The position numbers were made by a program, and so were the translations under genes. A stretch of 64,000 nucleotides of DNA from Dromiciops gliroides (taxonomy: Eukaryota; Chordata; Mammalia; Microbiotheria; Microbiotheriidae), in the NCBI RefSeq assembly GCF_019393635.1, contig NC_057862.1, positions 244,895,941 to 244,959,940 on the forward strand, written 5' to 3'. The notes beneath the pieces were generated by a model that worked only from the letters and a program-made list of their open reading frames with translations, was not told where the DNA came from and made no database searches. Positions 23,116 through 34,940 of the stretch are shown here, in pieces (positions within the stretch are counted from its first letter, which is position 1; each line of letters opens with the position of its first letter).

Positions 23116-24365
23116 GTATACACATATCATAAAGCATGCTAGACAAGAGGAAGGCTTTAAGTAAGGCTTACAGCCTGTTGAACAGTATTTTCTCACACAA
23201 AACTGGTTCTTATCTTTCATTTTTATTTATTTGTAATAATGGTGTTCATTCAAGTTTGTAATAACACCGACACGAGTGAACAAAATTTGCTTTAAGTATT
23301 ACCCCCTTCTCTCTATCATCTTTAACAGAATCTCTCTGAAGAAGAAGTCTAAATACGGTTTTGATTTAAGAAAAAAAAAACAACAACAAAAATCTTTACC
23401 TGAACCCCAGCTGGGTCAGAGGTTCAGGATGTTCTAAGATAATCATTCTTGTTTGTTTGTTCTTGGCATGGAATACTGCCTTGCATAATGGAAGAAGAAA
23501 ATGGAGAATAATTTCTTCTGGGAGGAGAACTGTAAGGTTTGGGATGATCATGCAATGTTCTCTTAAAGTTCTATACCACTATTAGGGGTCCCATACCTTC
23601 TATACCTTTAGGGGGCAAGACTAACCTTTTGCCCAAACAAGGGAATCTATTTTGTTGTGCACGTTGCTCTAGCAAACCCATTAACCTGGAATACTTGCTG
23701 TGCTTGATGGCCACTAGAGTATGCTCTAGTGCTACAGGTCCCAGATTTAAAAAAAGAGAAATAAAAAAAATAGTCAAAAAGCACTTTGAATTATCTGGAA
23801 AGGTTTTTAAAGCATAAAACAAATATATATTAAATGACTTTTTAGGATTAGGGTCTTGCAGCCAACCATGTTGGCTAAAGAAGAGACAAAGACAAGTTTC
23901 ATCCATAATATGGTGTAATATTTCAAGTGAACAGTCAGGTGGTTTTGACAGGAATTCATTATTTAACTACAGTAGAATAGTGAGAAATATTTAGCCCTGA
24001 ACAGCAATTATAGAAAGTAGACTCTTTCACTTAGTCAGTTATATGGGTGAACATATCCAGCCTTCAAACATGCTGGACAGGATTTATTTCTATGCTATGG
24101 AAAGTGTAAAGTTGAGGTCAATGCCAGGAACCATCTCTTTTAATTTCACTCTAATTATTTTTCTATCTTTTGTTGTTTCTTCAGGTAACAATGTGAGAGA
24201 TTGATTTTCAGCAATTAAAACTCTTCCTAAAGATTGATAGAGTATTATGTATAATTCTGTATTTCATGGAGCCTCAGAAGTCTTCAGTAACAATTTATGA
24301 TTTTTTTTGGAATTAGCAGGACCTGTGAGTAGAGAGTATATTGTACATGTCCCAAAGGGAATTCA
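23116..24365. other. Unassigned sequence
   Basis: No gene or repeat family is recognised with confidence. The 111-residue minus frame (23571-23906) and the 62-residue plus frame overlapping it match nothing I know. Confidence 0.45.
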
Positions 24366-24369
24366 TCAT

Positions 24370-25435
24370 CTTCCCCCCAATACTGTCCCCTCTTCTAAAC
24401 TTTCCCATTACTGTCAAGGGCACCATCATCCTCCCACTCACTAGGCTTGTAATCCCACTGTCATCCTTGTCTCCTTACTCTCATTCATCCGCACAAATCT
24501 AATTGTTGCCAGACCTTGTTTCTAAGTTCACAGCATCCTTCAAGGTATATACTCTTTTCGGCCACTCACACAGTCACAGTGCTTGTTCAGTTACCCCATA
24601 ACCTCTTGTCAGATTATTTAAATAACCTTCTAATTGGTCATTCTGCCTCAATTTCTCCCTACTTTCTAAAGTTACTAAGGTGAATTTTGAAAAATAAAGT
24701 ATAGGTCCTGACTGTGTCACCTCCTTACTCTATGAGCTCCAGGGGTCTTCTATTGCCTTCAGGATTAAATATTATGTCCTCTGTTGGGAATTTAGAAGTT
24801 ATATGTTTATAACCTATATCAGATTGCTTTCTGTCTTGTGGACTGGGGAGGGAAGGGAGGGGAGGGAGGAAAAAATTGGAACTAGAAATCTTATAAAAAC
24901 AAATGTTGAAAACTATCTTTACATGTAACTGGAAAATAATAAAATACTTTTATGATTTAAAAAAAGAAGTTATATGTGACCTGGCCCCTTCCTGCTCTTT
25001 CTAGTTACTTATATCTTATACCTGCAGGTACTCTGATCTGCTTGCAATTCCTCAAATATAACACCCTCTCTCCTGCCTCCATACCTTTGCATGGCTGTTT
25101 CCCATGGCTTGCCCTCTTACCTCTGCCACTTAGTTTCTCTGGCTTCCTTCAAAACTCAGCTTCAAACCCCATTTTATGCAGTGTGATTTTCTAGTCCCCT
25201 CCCTCTCTAGTCTAACAGAGCAGCTAGTTCCTTTCCTTATCAGACTATCTTCCATCTAGTTAATATGTATACAAATACATAAAATTTATTTTATGTACCA
25301 GTTTTTTACATGTCACCCCCCATGTTAGAACATATACTTCTTGAGGGGAGGTACTGCTGCTTTTCTTGTATCTCTGATCCTTAGAACAGTGGAAAGCCCA
25401 TATCAAGTGCTTAATAAATGTTTTGTAAACTAACT
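24370..25435 (+). mobile_element. L2/CR1-like LINE 3' region, split by an L1
   Basis: 'taaataaccttctaattggtc', 'gactgtgtcacctccttactc', 'tgacctggccccttcctgctc', 'ccatggcttgccctcttacc' and a terminal 'cttaataaatgttttgtaa' give a long L2-like 3' region. The L1 at 24807-24964 interrupts it. Confidence 0.78.
24807..24964 (+). mobile_element. Severely truncated L1 3' end
   Basis: It consists only of the L1 3' UTR end ('cctatatcagattgctttct', a GGGA-rich run, 'aacaaatgttgaaaactatc', 'ataataaaatactttt'). The duplication AGAAGTTATATGT lies at 24794-24806 and 24965-24977. Confidence 0.9.
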
Positions 25436-25629
25436 CACTATATAGCAGACATACAATAATTATATATGGAGTTACCTTATTGTTACTGTGAGCTCTTATT
25501 TGGCTTCTTGAAGTCCTAGACCCATGGAACTTTCAGAGGCTAGCTTAGGAAGTTCAAAGTCACTGCCATAAACATGGCAATTTTAACAAAATAGTCATAT
25601 TAGTGATGAAACTACAAAAAACACTAGAA
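25436..25629. other. Unassigned sequence
   Basis: Nothing recognised. Confidence 0.4.
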
Positions 25630-25800
25630 TTGGAGGTCAGATGAGTTGGGGTTTAAAACATGGCTCTGTCAATGACTACCTCTATGACCTTATACAAATC
25701 ACATAACCTCTCTGGCCTAAATAATTTCCTTATCTGGAATATGAATGAGTAGAATTAAATTACTTCTAAGATCTCTGGCAGGTCTAAATCTATGATACAA
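25630..25800 (+). mobile_element. MIR-like SINE
   Basis: 'gaggtcagatgagttggggttt', 'gacttatacaaatcacataacc'-like and 'ttccttatctggaatatgaatg' are MIR core and tail blocks in plus orientation. It is strongly diverged. Confidence 0.65.
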
Positions 25801-26189
25801 TAATCCTAGCTATGGATAAATAAACTGATCCCTTTGATTATGGATGGACTAATTATTTATACATGTTGACATGTCAAGAGAACTGCTCTTTTTGGTTAGC
25901 AGCATTGCCCATGGGCATAATATTATGTTTATACTTTCTCAAATTTTCATTTTAATATGACAAAAATATCACAATAATTAGGAGAAAAAATAATTCTCAA
26001 TATCATATGGAATGCTTAGCACAGGCTCTGTGCTAAGAATAGGGGTATAAAAACATAGAAGCAAGGCACCCTCTGACATTAGCTTACATTCCCAATAGGG
26101 GAAAACTATATTATATAAGAAAGTGGTGACAAGGGAAGGATGTTTTGGTCAGGAAAGTCACAGGGAGTCCTAGGGTAATTGAGGACAGC

Positions 26190-26440
26190 CAGGTGGCACA
26201 GTGGATAGAGCACCAGGCCTGGAGTCAGGAGGACTCATCTTCCTGAGTTCAAATCTAGCCTCAGGCACTTAATAGCTGGGTGACCCTGGGGAAGTTACCT
26301 AAAACTATTTGCCTCAGTTTCCTCATCTGTAAAAGGAGCTTAGGAGGAAACTACAAACCACTCCAGTATCTTTGCCAAGAAAATCCCAAATGGGGTCATG
26401 AAGAGTCTGACATGACTGAAATAAGTGAACAAAAAAAGGC
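26190..26440 (+). mobile_element. tRNA-derived SINE with RTE-like tail
   Basis: The head 'acagccaggtggcacagtgg', a MIR-like middle ('cctcagtttcctcatctgt') and the terminus 'ggggtcatgaagagtctgac' then 'atgactgaaataagtgaaca' are all present. The terminus closely matches the end of the RTE LINE fragment at about 51468-51497, which points to RTE-driven mobilisation. Confidence 0.82.
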
Positions 26441-26944
26441 AAATGATTGACATGTCATTACCATGAATGATAGTGTTGATTTGGTGACTGTTCTTGGAGC
26501 TTGAATTAGAAAGGGGGAAGGAAGAAGTATCTACATAGCCGCATGGGAAAAAGATGACTGGGAAATGGCATGGGTAAGGCTGATACAGGAAAGCAATGGG
26601 ACAGCTCACCAATCAGCGTTCAGAAGTCAGTAGTGGGCCTCAATTTCAGACAGTGAAAGTTGGAAAGTAGGTAGCATGGCATGGAGATGGCTAGGAAGTA
26701 GTGCTTATCTTCTTTGTAAATCCCTGTCTTCATGCCCTAATAAAGGTAATTCTGTGTATTATTGTCCCAAATGGAAAAAATACCATTCATACAGTGCAAC
26801 CAAATCCCACTATAGCATTGTTAATTTTCCTGAGACAATAGGACACTTGTGTTCCACTAGTGATGACTCCTTTGAGCAATCTCTTTTGGAGGTGCTAATG
26901 AGGTGTAAGAGTGATGAAATAACTTAGGATATGTAGGAAGAATA
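26441..26944. other. Unassigned sequence
   Basis: No family is recognised. The 83-residue plus frame at 26676-26927 has a 'CPNKGNSVYYCPKWKKYHSY' segment but no domain I can name, and I treat it as chance. Confidence 0.4.
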
Positions 26945-27095
26945 GGGAGATGCAATATGCTATAGTGCAGAATGTTGGATTTGGTATCAAAGAATTTGGG
27001 TTTGCATTTGAATTTTGCCATGTACACATCAGCTTGGTTTAAGTTACTTCATTTCTCTAGGTCTCTGCTTCCTCTTTTGTAAAATGAGGGAATTT
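26945..27095 (+). mobile_element. MIR-like SINE
   Basis: 'tggatttggtatcaaagaatt', 'cttcatttctctaggtctctg' and 'cctcttttgtaaaatgaggg' are MIR-type blocks. Confidence 0.65.
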
Positions 27096-27096
27096 A

Positions 27097-27975
27097 ATTC
27101 AATTCAACTCAGTGAGCATTTACTAACCCCTTATTTTTGTGCCAGTCCACTGTGCTAAGTACTAGGGAAATAAGGATGAAAACAAAATTGTTCTGAATTC
27201 AAGGAGTTGACATTCTTTTGGGGAGATTCAACATATACACAGCTGAATAAATGCAAAGTAATGTGGGGGATGGGCAAAAGGAAGGAGAGGAGCAATACCA
27301 GTTAGGGATATACCAAAAAAAAGCTTTGTGTAGGGAGGTGGCACTTGACTTCTTAAAACGAATTAGGGAATCAAAGGAGAAGGGAGCAGGGAGAACATTC
27401 AAAGCATAGGAGAATAGTTTATAAAAAGGCACAGAGAAAGGAAATAGAAGGGATGGCAAGAAGGACAGTTAAAATATAAAGTATGTGAGGGGAATAATAG
27501 GAAATAAATCTGGAAAAGTTAGGCCAGTAACATATTTTTAGGGGCTTCAAAAGTCAAAGAAAGGGATTTGAATATGATCCTAGAAGCAAATCACTGAAAA
27601 TATGTGTGTGAAGGTATTACATCGTCAGGCCTGTGCTTTAGGAATATTAGTCTGGTAGTTGTATGGAAAATCGCTATTTGAGGTGAGGGTAGATTAGAGA
27701 AGGGGAAGACTAGTACTGGAAACTAATTAGGAAGATTTTGCAATTGTTCAGATAAGGATGATGAAGGCCTGAGCTAGGTCATTTGAGTGGAGAAGAAGAG
27801 ACAGTCGTGAAGGCAAATCGAACAGAACTGGAAAGTGATTGAAACTTGGAGTGGAGGGGAGAATGAAGAGTTAAAGGTAACTCTAAGATTGCAAACTTGG
27901 GTTCTGAAAGGATAATGGTGCCTTCAATAAAATAGGGAAGTTAGAAGGAAGGTGAATTTTGAGGGAAAGATACAA
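27097..27975 (+). repeat. Ancient interspersed repeat
   Basis: It begins with an inverted L2-like terminus ('tgtgctaagtactagggaaa'). It continues with 'ggggcttcaaaagtcaaag', 'ttgaatatgatcctagaagc', 'gtcaggcctgtgctttagg' and 'ggaagattttgcaattgttc', the same order of blocks as at 45050-45530. It is an old family that I do not name. Confidence 0.55.
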
Positions 27976-27989
27976 GTTGTATCAGTCAG

Positions 27990-28115
27990 CACTACCCTCA
28001 GTAAAATATAAGTTCCCCATGGGCAGTGACTTTTTCATTTTGTCATTAAAGCCCCTCTGCCCTAGCATAATGCTTTGAAAATATAAGCCTAATAAATGCT
28101 TAATGCATTGGTTTG
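27990..28115 (+). mobile_element. L2/CR1-like 3' terminus
   Basis: 'aaaatataagttccccatggg' and 'aagcctaataaatgcttaatg' match the end of the L2-like LINE. Confidence 0.6.
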
Positions 28116-29000
28116 TTTTAGAAATGACCAGATGATCCATGTAAGGTGAGCTCATACTCTCAACTCTATGCCTCTGCTTGATACCATGGTCTCTTGCTTC
28201 TAGCAAGAGGTGCTTCCTGCCTCTTACAAACAGTCATAGTTATGCCTGTGGTGATAAGACATCCTGAAATAAGAGAAGGGAATTGATTGGTTTAGGACAT
28301 ATTGGATATGGGGAACTGAGGAGTAGAAGTCCAAAATGGTTTTCAGGACACAAATGCACAAAAATTAGAGTATAGTGGTACCACAGAGAACAGGAAGTCA
28401 GAAAAAGATGCTGCTTTAGGGTTAAATATGTGTAAGGGTAGGAATATCTCATTCCTCTGGCAGTAAGATAGCCTTTTCTTGTACATTGGAGATAGAAGCC
28501 AAATTGCAAGGAGTTGAGGGAGTGAGAGGTAATGAATTAGAGGCATTAAGTGTAGACTACTCAGTCAAGAATTGTGAAAGTGAAAGTGAAATAGAGATAG
28601 GAAAACGGTCTACAGAGGACAGCAGAGTTGTGTGACAATGTTTATGACTTCTGATTCTAAATCAAAAGATTTGGGGGTTTGTTTTTGGAATAGAGATTCT
28701 TAAAAATCTGACAATGGATGTATAATGTGACAAAAATAGAAATTATTTTATCCTGAAAATGCATGTAAATAATTTGTATTCTATTAGATATGTTTTTCAT
28801 CCTGCTCATCACTTTGTTCCAGTTAATGTCCTTTCCAACCCTGAGTAGACGTAGAAAAGCTTTTGTTTTTGGCAAATTTCATTTATTTCCTTAAGCAGAT
28901 TTAATAATATTTATCTTATAGTGTTTCTTTGTCTTACATATAATGCTTCCTTGAAAATATACATCAATATTTATTCCATTTTTGTCTTTTCACCAATTGG
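28116..29000. other. Unassigned sequence
   Basis: The first 270 bp may continue the ancient repeat to the left. No gene is recognised. The minus-strand frames of 67-89 residues here have no familiar domain. Confidence 0.4.
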
Positions 29001-29001
29001 A

Positions 29002-29026
29002 TGTGTGTGTGTGGGTGTGTGTGTAA
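29002..29026. repeat. (TG)n microsatellite
   Basis: A short interrupted TG run. Confidence 0.85.
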
Positions 29027-29029
29027 CAT

Positions 29030-30010
29030 GCATTAAACAGGGCATGTAAAGATACTCCCTGCCTGTTTCCTGTTCTCAAAAGGAGCTTTGGAGCAAGCTT
29101 CTGGCCATGATACCATTCAAGGCTAAAAGGCTCAAAGTTTGAGTTCCCCTAATTGGCCGCTGATACAATCAGCCTTTCCACTTTCCTTTCTAGCTTCTAA
29201 TAATGCAGACTTCATTCCAAGATTCCAGTGGGAGAGGGGTTGCCTGGCTCCATTCCCCCACCTTGATCTCCATAAGACCGAACACACTGTGGAGAGCACA
29301 TTTTGCCTATGCAAGCCTGAGTCTGGCTTAGGGCTGCCCCTTTTGTATTTCTTTTTCTGAGTAGGTGACCAAACAATAACTTGAAGGTGGATATGTCCAG
29401 GAAGTGACCTTGTGAGTTCAAAGAGTTGGGAGGTCTGCTAATGTTGGTCTTGGAGGATGGCAGAGGAAGCAGATGTATCAGAGAAGATGGCCATTAAACA
29501 AGAGGATTGACCCAAGCAAATCAATCAGCAGAGAATTAAAGGGAGTGTAATGGATAATGTGTTGTCCAGGTGAAATGTAAAATACCTAATTAGTAAGCCT
29601 GAAAAACTGCTTTATATTCTGATGAGATTTAAATATTAGCCTCCCACCACATTGTAATAGTAGTTGTAAATTACTTAATCTTGTTAATGTCAGCTGTCCT
29701 TTATTGTTTCACATTTCTTTTGTGTGTATGTGTAGAAATAAATTACCTTATACCCATTCATATTGTGACTTCAATACCTCATTATTCTCTATTTTGGGGA
29801 AACTCCTGGACTTTTGAGTCTCTATTTAGTTTACTATAATTAAAATTGTCCCCAGGGTAGCCAGGGTGAGGGACTTAATGAGCCAATGTGTGAAAAAAGG
29901 GAGCTCTCTTTCACCAGAGAACAGACTTCCTAGGATTGAACCTGGTCCAAACTCCAAGTCTGGGTAGAGAATAGAAAAAGGGAAAATGCCTCAGCCCCTG
30001 GGGTTAGAGA
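29030..30010. other. Unassigned sequence, part possibly conserved
   Basis: No repeats are recognised in about 1 kb. The stretch 29560-29740 ('taccctaattagtaagcctg'-like, 'ttgttaatgtcagctgtcc') is repeat-free and has homeodomain-type cores. Nothing here resembles a coding exon. Confidence 0.35.
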
Positions 30011-30012
30011 TG

Positions 30013-30170
30013 CATACGTATGTATGTATGTATGTATGTATGTATGTATGTATGTATGTATGTATGTATGTATGTATGTATGTATGTGTGTATGTGTGTA
30101 TGTGTGTATGTGTGTATGTATGTGTATGTGTGTATGTATGTATGCATGCATGCATGCATGCATGTATGAT
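30013..30170. repeat. (TATG)n/(GCAT)n microsatellite
   Basis: About 19 TATG units are followed by TGTG/TATG mixtures and then five GCAT units. The long Tyr/Val/Cys and His/Thr/Ile frames on both strands are artefacts of the 4-bp period. Confidence 0.97.
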
Positions 30171-30282
30171 GTATATTTATTATATATCTATTTTTTGTTC
30201 TAGATATGTGATTATTGTGAGGAATTCTTGCAATTCCCTCTAACCTTCCTCTACAGATAAACAACTTATCTATAACTTATAG

Positions 30283-30376
30283 TCATATATATGCATATAC
30301 ACATGCACAAACATATGTACACATATGTATATGTGTATACACATGTATACACATACATACACACATATATACATAC
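30283..30376. repeat. TATACA/CACATA microsatellite
   Basis: Interrupted alternating purine-pyrimidine repeats. Confidence 0.88.
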
Positions 30377-30404
30377 TTTTATATTGTCTGTATTCATAAT
30401 GGAT

Positions 30405-30500
30405 CCTAGAATTTAGAACTGGAAAGGGTCCTATAACTCATCTGATCCAGCTCTCTATTTTATTGATGAGAAAACTGAGACTCAGACTATCACTTGGCCT
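30405..30500 (-). mobile_element. MIR-like fragment
   Basis: 'agaactggaaagggtcctata' and 'tattgatgagaaaactgagac' resemble the first part of a MIR-class SINE in reverse. Confidence 0.5.
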
Positions 30501-31120
30501 TTATATTTTATTCCTGAAATTTTGGGGCTATTAAAAAAACCCTTTATTAATACGACAAAATCTCTTTCTATATTCTGTGATGGATGGTTTGGATCTTGTG
30601 TGGAAGTAACAGAAGGCCAAAGATGGACCTTTCTAACCCTATTAATCTTTAGCTCTATGATTTCCCATTTGCTTCTCAAACCAATAGGAAATATTTCTTT
30701 CATTTCACTCTGATCTCCTTGACCTCAATTTATGTTAATAACTTCATTTTTATATAGTTCTTGAAATTAGAATTGACAGATTGATGATTAGAATTACAAA
30801 ACTTTTCTATAATTTGGGTCAATTGTCTAAGTATGAAGGTCATTATAGAAAATTTTTAAATGGTAACACAGCGCTTGTTTTGATGTGTTTTGTTAGTTTG
30901 TTTCCTACAGACAACTGTATATTGGAATCGTGGTTTGGAGTTTCTATCCACTACAGATGCTGTCTTTGCTTAATCCAAGGTAATAGGAGTAATAATATTA
31001 GCTGCTTTTAATTTTTCACATCATTTTATGCTTCTTCTAGGATTTTGAAATGCTTTACAGACAATAAAATGTTAACTACTTTAACCCATTTGCACAACTG
31101 GGAAGTAGGATCATCAGATT
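30501..31120. other. Unassigned sequence
   Basis: Nothing recognised. The frames here are short and overlap on both strands. Confidence 0.4.
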
Positions 31121-31133
31121 AAAAGTATATGGA

Positions 31134-31229
31134 GAAAAATTTGAAATTGGAAATCTTATAAAAACAAATGTTGAAAACTATCTCTACATGTAACTGGAAA
31201 ATAATAAAATTCTTTTGTAAAAAAAAAAA
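31134..31229 (+). mobile_element. Very short L1 3' end
   Basis: Only about 96 bp of the L1 terminus ('aacaaatgttgaaaactatc', 'ataataaaattcttttgt') and its A-tail are present. TATATGGA occurs on both sides, a likely target duplication. Confidence 0.85.
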
Positions 31230-31241
31230 CAACTATATGGA

Positions 31242-31410
31242 GGGGGCAGCTAGGTGGTGCAGTGGATAAAGCACTGGCCCTGGATTCAGGAGGACCTGAG
31301 TTCAAATCCAGCCTCAGACACTTGACATTACTTGCTGTGTGACCCTGGGCAAGTCACTTAGCCCTCATTGCCCCACAAAAAAAGAAAAAAGAAAAACAGC
31401 AACAACAATA
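31242..31410 (+). mobile_element. WSINE1-like SINE
   Basis: Complete, with an A-rich, CAACAA-containing tail. ACTATATGGA flanks it (about 31232-31241 and 31411-31420). That duplication reuses the L1 flank just upstream, so it inserted at the L1's own target repeat. Confidence 0.93.
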
Positions 31411-31424
31411 ACTATATGGAAACA

Positions 31425-31560
31425 AATCATTTGGTCCAACCCTGATCTTACAAATGAGAAAACTGAGACCCAGATAGATTAAGGTCTACTTACTACCAAA
31501 GGTGATGTCGTTAGTAGGAGAGTTGGGATTTGAACCAAATACTCTTATTTCAAATTCAGC
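31425..31560 (-). mobile_element. MIR-like SINE
   Basis: 'ttggtccaaccctgatcttac', 'aaatgagaaaactgagaccc' and 'agagttgggatttgaacc' form a MIR-class core in reverse orientation. Confidence 0.6.
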
Positions 31561-32360
31561 TGTAGGGTTAACTTTTTATTTATATATCAAGTGTTTTTTT
31601 TAATCTCTCCCTTCTCTAAAAAAGAAACCACACACACCCACACTCACACACACACACACACCCCTTGCAACACATAAACATAGTCAAGAAAAACAAATTG
31701 CCATATTGATCATATACAAATATGTGTCTTATTCCGCATATAAATACATTACCTCCCTGTTATGAGGTAGGCAGATTCTTCATGGTTGGCCATCTGAAAA
31801 CATAGTTCATCACTGCCTTGATCAGAGTTCTTAAGTCTTTCAGAACTGTTTATTATTACAATATTGCTGTTATATTATAAATTGTTCTCTTGGTTTTGCT
31901 CTTCTTAGTTATGAAATGATACTCTTTCTTCATTTCATAGAGCCTAATAGTATCCCATATATTCATATATTCATAATCTGCTCAGTCATTCCCTTATTGG
32001 TGGGACCACCTTGGTTTCCAGCTATCACTATTAGTAAAGTTTCCATTACTTTGTTTTCTATTTTTATTGTTCTTTTAAATATAAATAAGTGTTGTATTTT
32101 GTCAAAGTATTTGTCTCTTGATTTAAACAGATAATTTCTGTTATTAGTTCTGTTTATAGTTTCCTAACATTATACCAACCATGAAATCCTGATATAAATC
32201 CGACCTTGTCATAGTGTTTTCATTTTTGTGATATGTTGCTGTAGACTATTTGATATTTTATTTTAAAATTGTCTTCACTTTTCATTAAGTTTATTGATCT
32301 ATGTTTTCTTTTTCTATTTTGATTCTCTCTAGTTTGGGTACTTTGATAAAATAATGGAAT

Positions 32361-33023
32361 TGTCAGATGCCAAGGGGTCCCACCTGATTGATTTAGTATT
32401 GTTTGAGAAACCTACTATGTACCTACTTGGAATGATTAGATGTAGCCACACCTGGCTTGCCCTGAGTGATGTATACTGTTGATGTCCCCAGGGGGACGAC
32501 TCTCGGGCATGCAACTTGAAGGACTTCCCTTTTGGGGGAGGGAGAGAAAACATAGAAAAAGGGAACACTCACTGAGAGGAGCTCTCTTTCCTCTTGTTGA
32601 GCTTCTGAGAGCAGACTGTAGAGGGGCTGTACAGCTGATTCCCATAGAAACTACAGACCCCAGGTGGTGTTTAATAGAACGAGGCCAGCTCTCTCGAATT
32701 AGCTGAGCTAGAAGCAAGTTTGGGGATTGACTCAGTCTTTGCTATAGCCAGGGAGCTTATCCATTTTTTCTCTTCCCCTATTCCCTTGTCCCTGGTTTAT
32801 TAACTTAACCTTGTTATATATTTTATTCCATTAATAAAACCTGATTTGTTTGTGGGAAAGAGGCTATTAATCTCCTTATTAGCCTGGAGAAATAACTAAA
32901 AAAGGCAGTTTGGAAGGGAGGAAACTTTGGGCCTAGAGGTCCCTCATTATTTTCTGAACCCCAAATTTATGGCGAGCCACCCAATTAACTCTCCCCATAT
33001 TAAATTTGGTCCTACAGTACTAA
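32361..33023 (+). mobile_element. Solo LTR of an endogenous retrovirus-like element
   Basis: A unique block of about 660 bp interrupts the L1. It starts with TGTCAG, contains a U3-like GC-richer half, has an AATAAA polyadenylation signal at about 32831, and has TACA near its end. GGAAT occurs immediately on both sides (32356-32360 and 33024-33028), a possible 5-bp target duplication. No internal retroviral sequence is next to it. It is not related to the LTR family at 46.7-55.2 kb. Confidence 0.6.
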
Positions 33024-33389
33024 GGAATTATTTGTATCATAGAAGGTACTTGTAGGAACCCTTCTTTTGTTACTTCTACAAATACTTATAAAATATTGTA
33101 ATTATTTATTCTTTGAATGTTTGATAGAATTCACTGAATCTATTGGTCCTGGTTTTCTTTGAGTTCATTTACTGCTTCTTCAATTTCTTTTTTTCTTGTG
33201 ACTGGTATTTTAATTCTCAATTTCTTGTTTTGTTTTTATATATTTTTTGTAAATATTCATACATTATTTATCTGTCAGTTTTATTGATGTATAGTTGAGC
33301 AAAAGTTTCTAATATAATCTTTTATTTTTTTCATTGCTACAATTTTTTGTCATTTCCGACATTGGTAATTTGGTTTTCCTCTTTCTTTT

Positions 33390-33550
33390 CTTTTTTCTTT
33401 TCTTTCTTTTTTGTGTGTGAGGCAATTGGGGTTAAGTGACTTGCCCAGGAACACACAGCTAGTAATTGTTAAGTATCTGAGGTCACATTTGAACTCAGGT
33501 CCTCCTGAATCCAGGGCCGGTGCTCTATCCACTGTGCCATCTAGCTGCCC
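33390..33550 (-). mobile_element. WSINE1-like SINE
   Basis: Complete, 'gaggcaattgggg' type. TTTCCTCTTTCTTTT flanks it (33375-33389 and 33551-33565), a perfect target duplication within L1. Confidence 0.93.
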
Positions 33551-33581
33551 TTTCCTCTTTCTTTTAATTAAATTTTCATTG

Positions 33582-33805
33582 TTGTTCAGTTGTTTTGATC
33601 ATGTCTGACTCTTTGTGACTGCACTTGGGGTTTTCTTGACAAAGATACTGGAGTGGTTAGCCATTTTCTTCTCTAGCTCATTTTTACAGATGAGGAATCT
33701 CAGGCAAACAGGGTTAAGTAAGTGTTTGAGACTAGATTTGAACTCAGATCTTCTTCACTCAAGTACTCTATCTACTGTATTACCTAGCTGCCTAGCTACT
33801 ACTTT
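33582..33805 (-). mobile_element. tRNA-derived SINE with RTE-like tail
   Basis: 'gttgttcagttgttttgatc' and 'catgtctgactctttgtgac' at the left are the reverse complement of an RTE-type terminus. The SINE body continues to 'tattacctagctgcc'. It is 32 bp from the preceding WSINE. Confidence 0.82.
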
Positions 33806-34611
33806 TCTTTTAATTAGAGCTCAGTTTTACTTATTAGTTCAATGGCATTTAAAATTTTTTATGCTTTTTTCTGTTTTTTAGGATTTTATTTTTTTGGTTG
33901 TTCCTAATGTCTATTTCATTGATACCTTTTCTCTTCATTATTAATGAAAGTGTTTAGAAATGTAAATCTTCCCCCAGTATTACTTTGGTTGCTCCCCAAA
34001 ATTCTGGTATGTTGTTTCATTGTTATTATTTTTAATGGAATTCTCTATCATTTTTATGATTTGTTCTTCAAACTACCAGTTCTTTAGAATATCTATTTTT
34101 CAGTTGATTTGTAATAGTTTTTTACTGAATAGAATTATTTCATTGTAATCAGTAAAGGATAAGTTTGATACTATTCTTCTGCATTTGTTTCTGAGGTTTT
34201 AATGCCCTAATATATGCTTCATTTTAAAGGTGTCATGTATAGTTTAGAAGTATGCAAACTCTTTCAGTTCTCATGGAAAAATCACCTAGCAGTTATCATA
34301 TCTAACTTTTCCAAAATTACATTCAAGTCCTTAACTTTTTTCTTGTGTATGTTCACTTAGATTTATCATATATGTGGTCCCCACTATCATAGTTTACTAT
34401 TTTTCCCAATAACTCAGCTTTTTCTTTAAGTGTTTAGATGCTATGCCATTTATGTTTATGTGCCTTTATGTTAGAATTAAAATTGTTTGGTTCTTTTCAG
34501 CAAAAGTAGTTTCCTTAATTTTTTCCCTTAAATTTTGTAGGTGTCTTGTCTGAAATCATTATTTCTACTTGTCTTTTTTTTGTTTTTGAGTTCTAAAAAT
34601 TCTTATTAGTT

Positions 34612-34848
34612 GTTTTTCAGTTGTGGTCTGCTCTTCATGACCTCATTTGGGGTTTCTTGTAAAGATACCAGAGTGGTTTGCCATTCCTTCTCCAACTCAT
34701 TTTACAGATGATGAAACTGAGAAAAACAGGCTTAACTTACGAAGGGTCATACTGCTAGTATTGAGGCCAGATTTGAATTCAGGAAGAGAAGTCTTCCTGA
34801 CTTCAGGCCAGACACTCTATCACTGCAAGACTTGCTGCCCTTTTTGAG
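34612..34848 (-). mobile_element. tRNA-derived SINE with RTE-like tail
   Basis: 'ttcatgacctcatttggggt', 'cattttacagatgatgaaac' and 'gatttgaattcaggaagag' appear in the same order as in the copy at 33582-33805. The head is degraded ('caagacttgctgccc'). Confidence 0.8.
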
Positions 34849-34940
34849 GTTAGCTGAGGCATAAAGGATTTTGTCCCAACCCCTCATTGTAACTGTTTGT
34901 TGATTTTCTTGTAAACCACATAGTACTGGATTCTATTTTC

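Noticed and set aside
29930-30264. His/Thr/Ile and Tyr/Val/Cys frames of 77-86 residues
   Set aside because: Produced by the TATG tetranucleotide array. The 4-bp period keeps all frames open.
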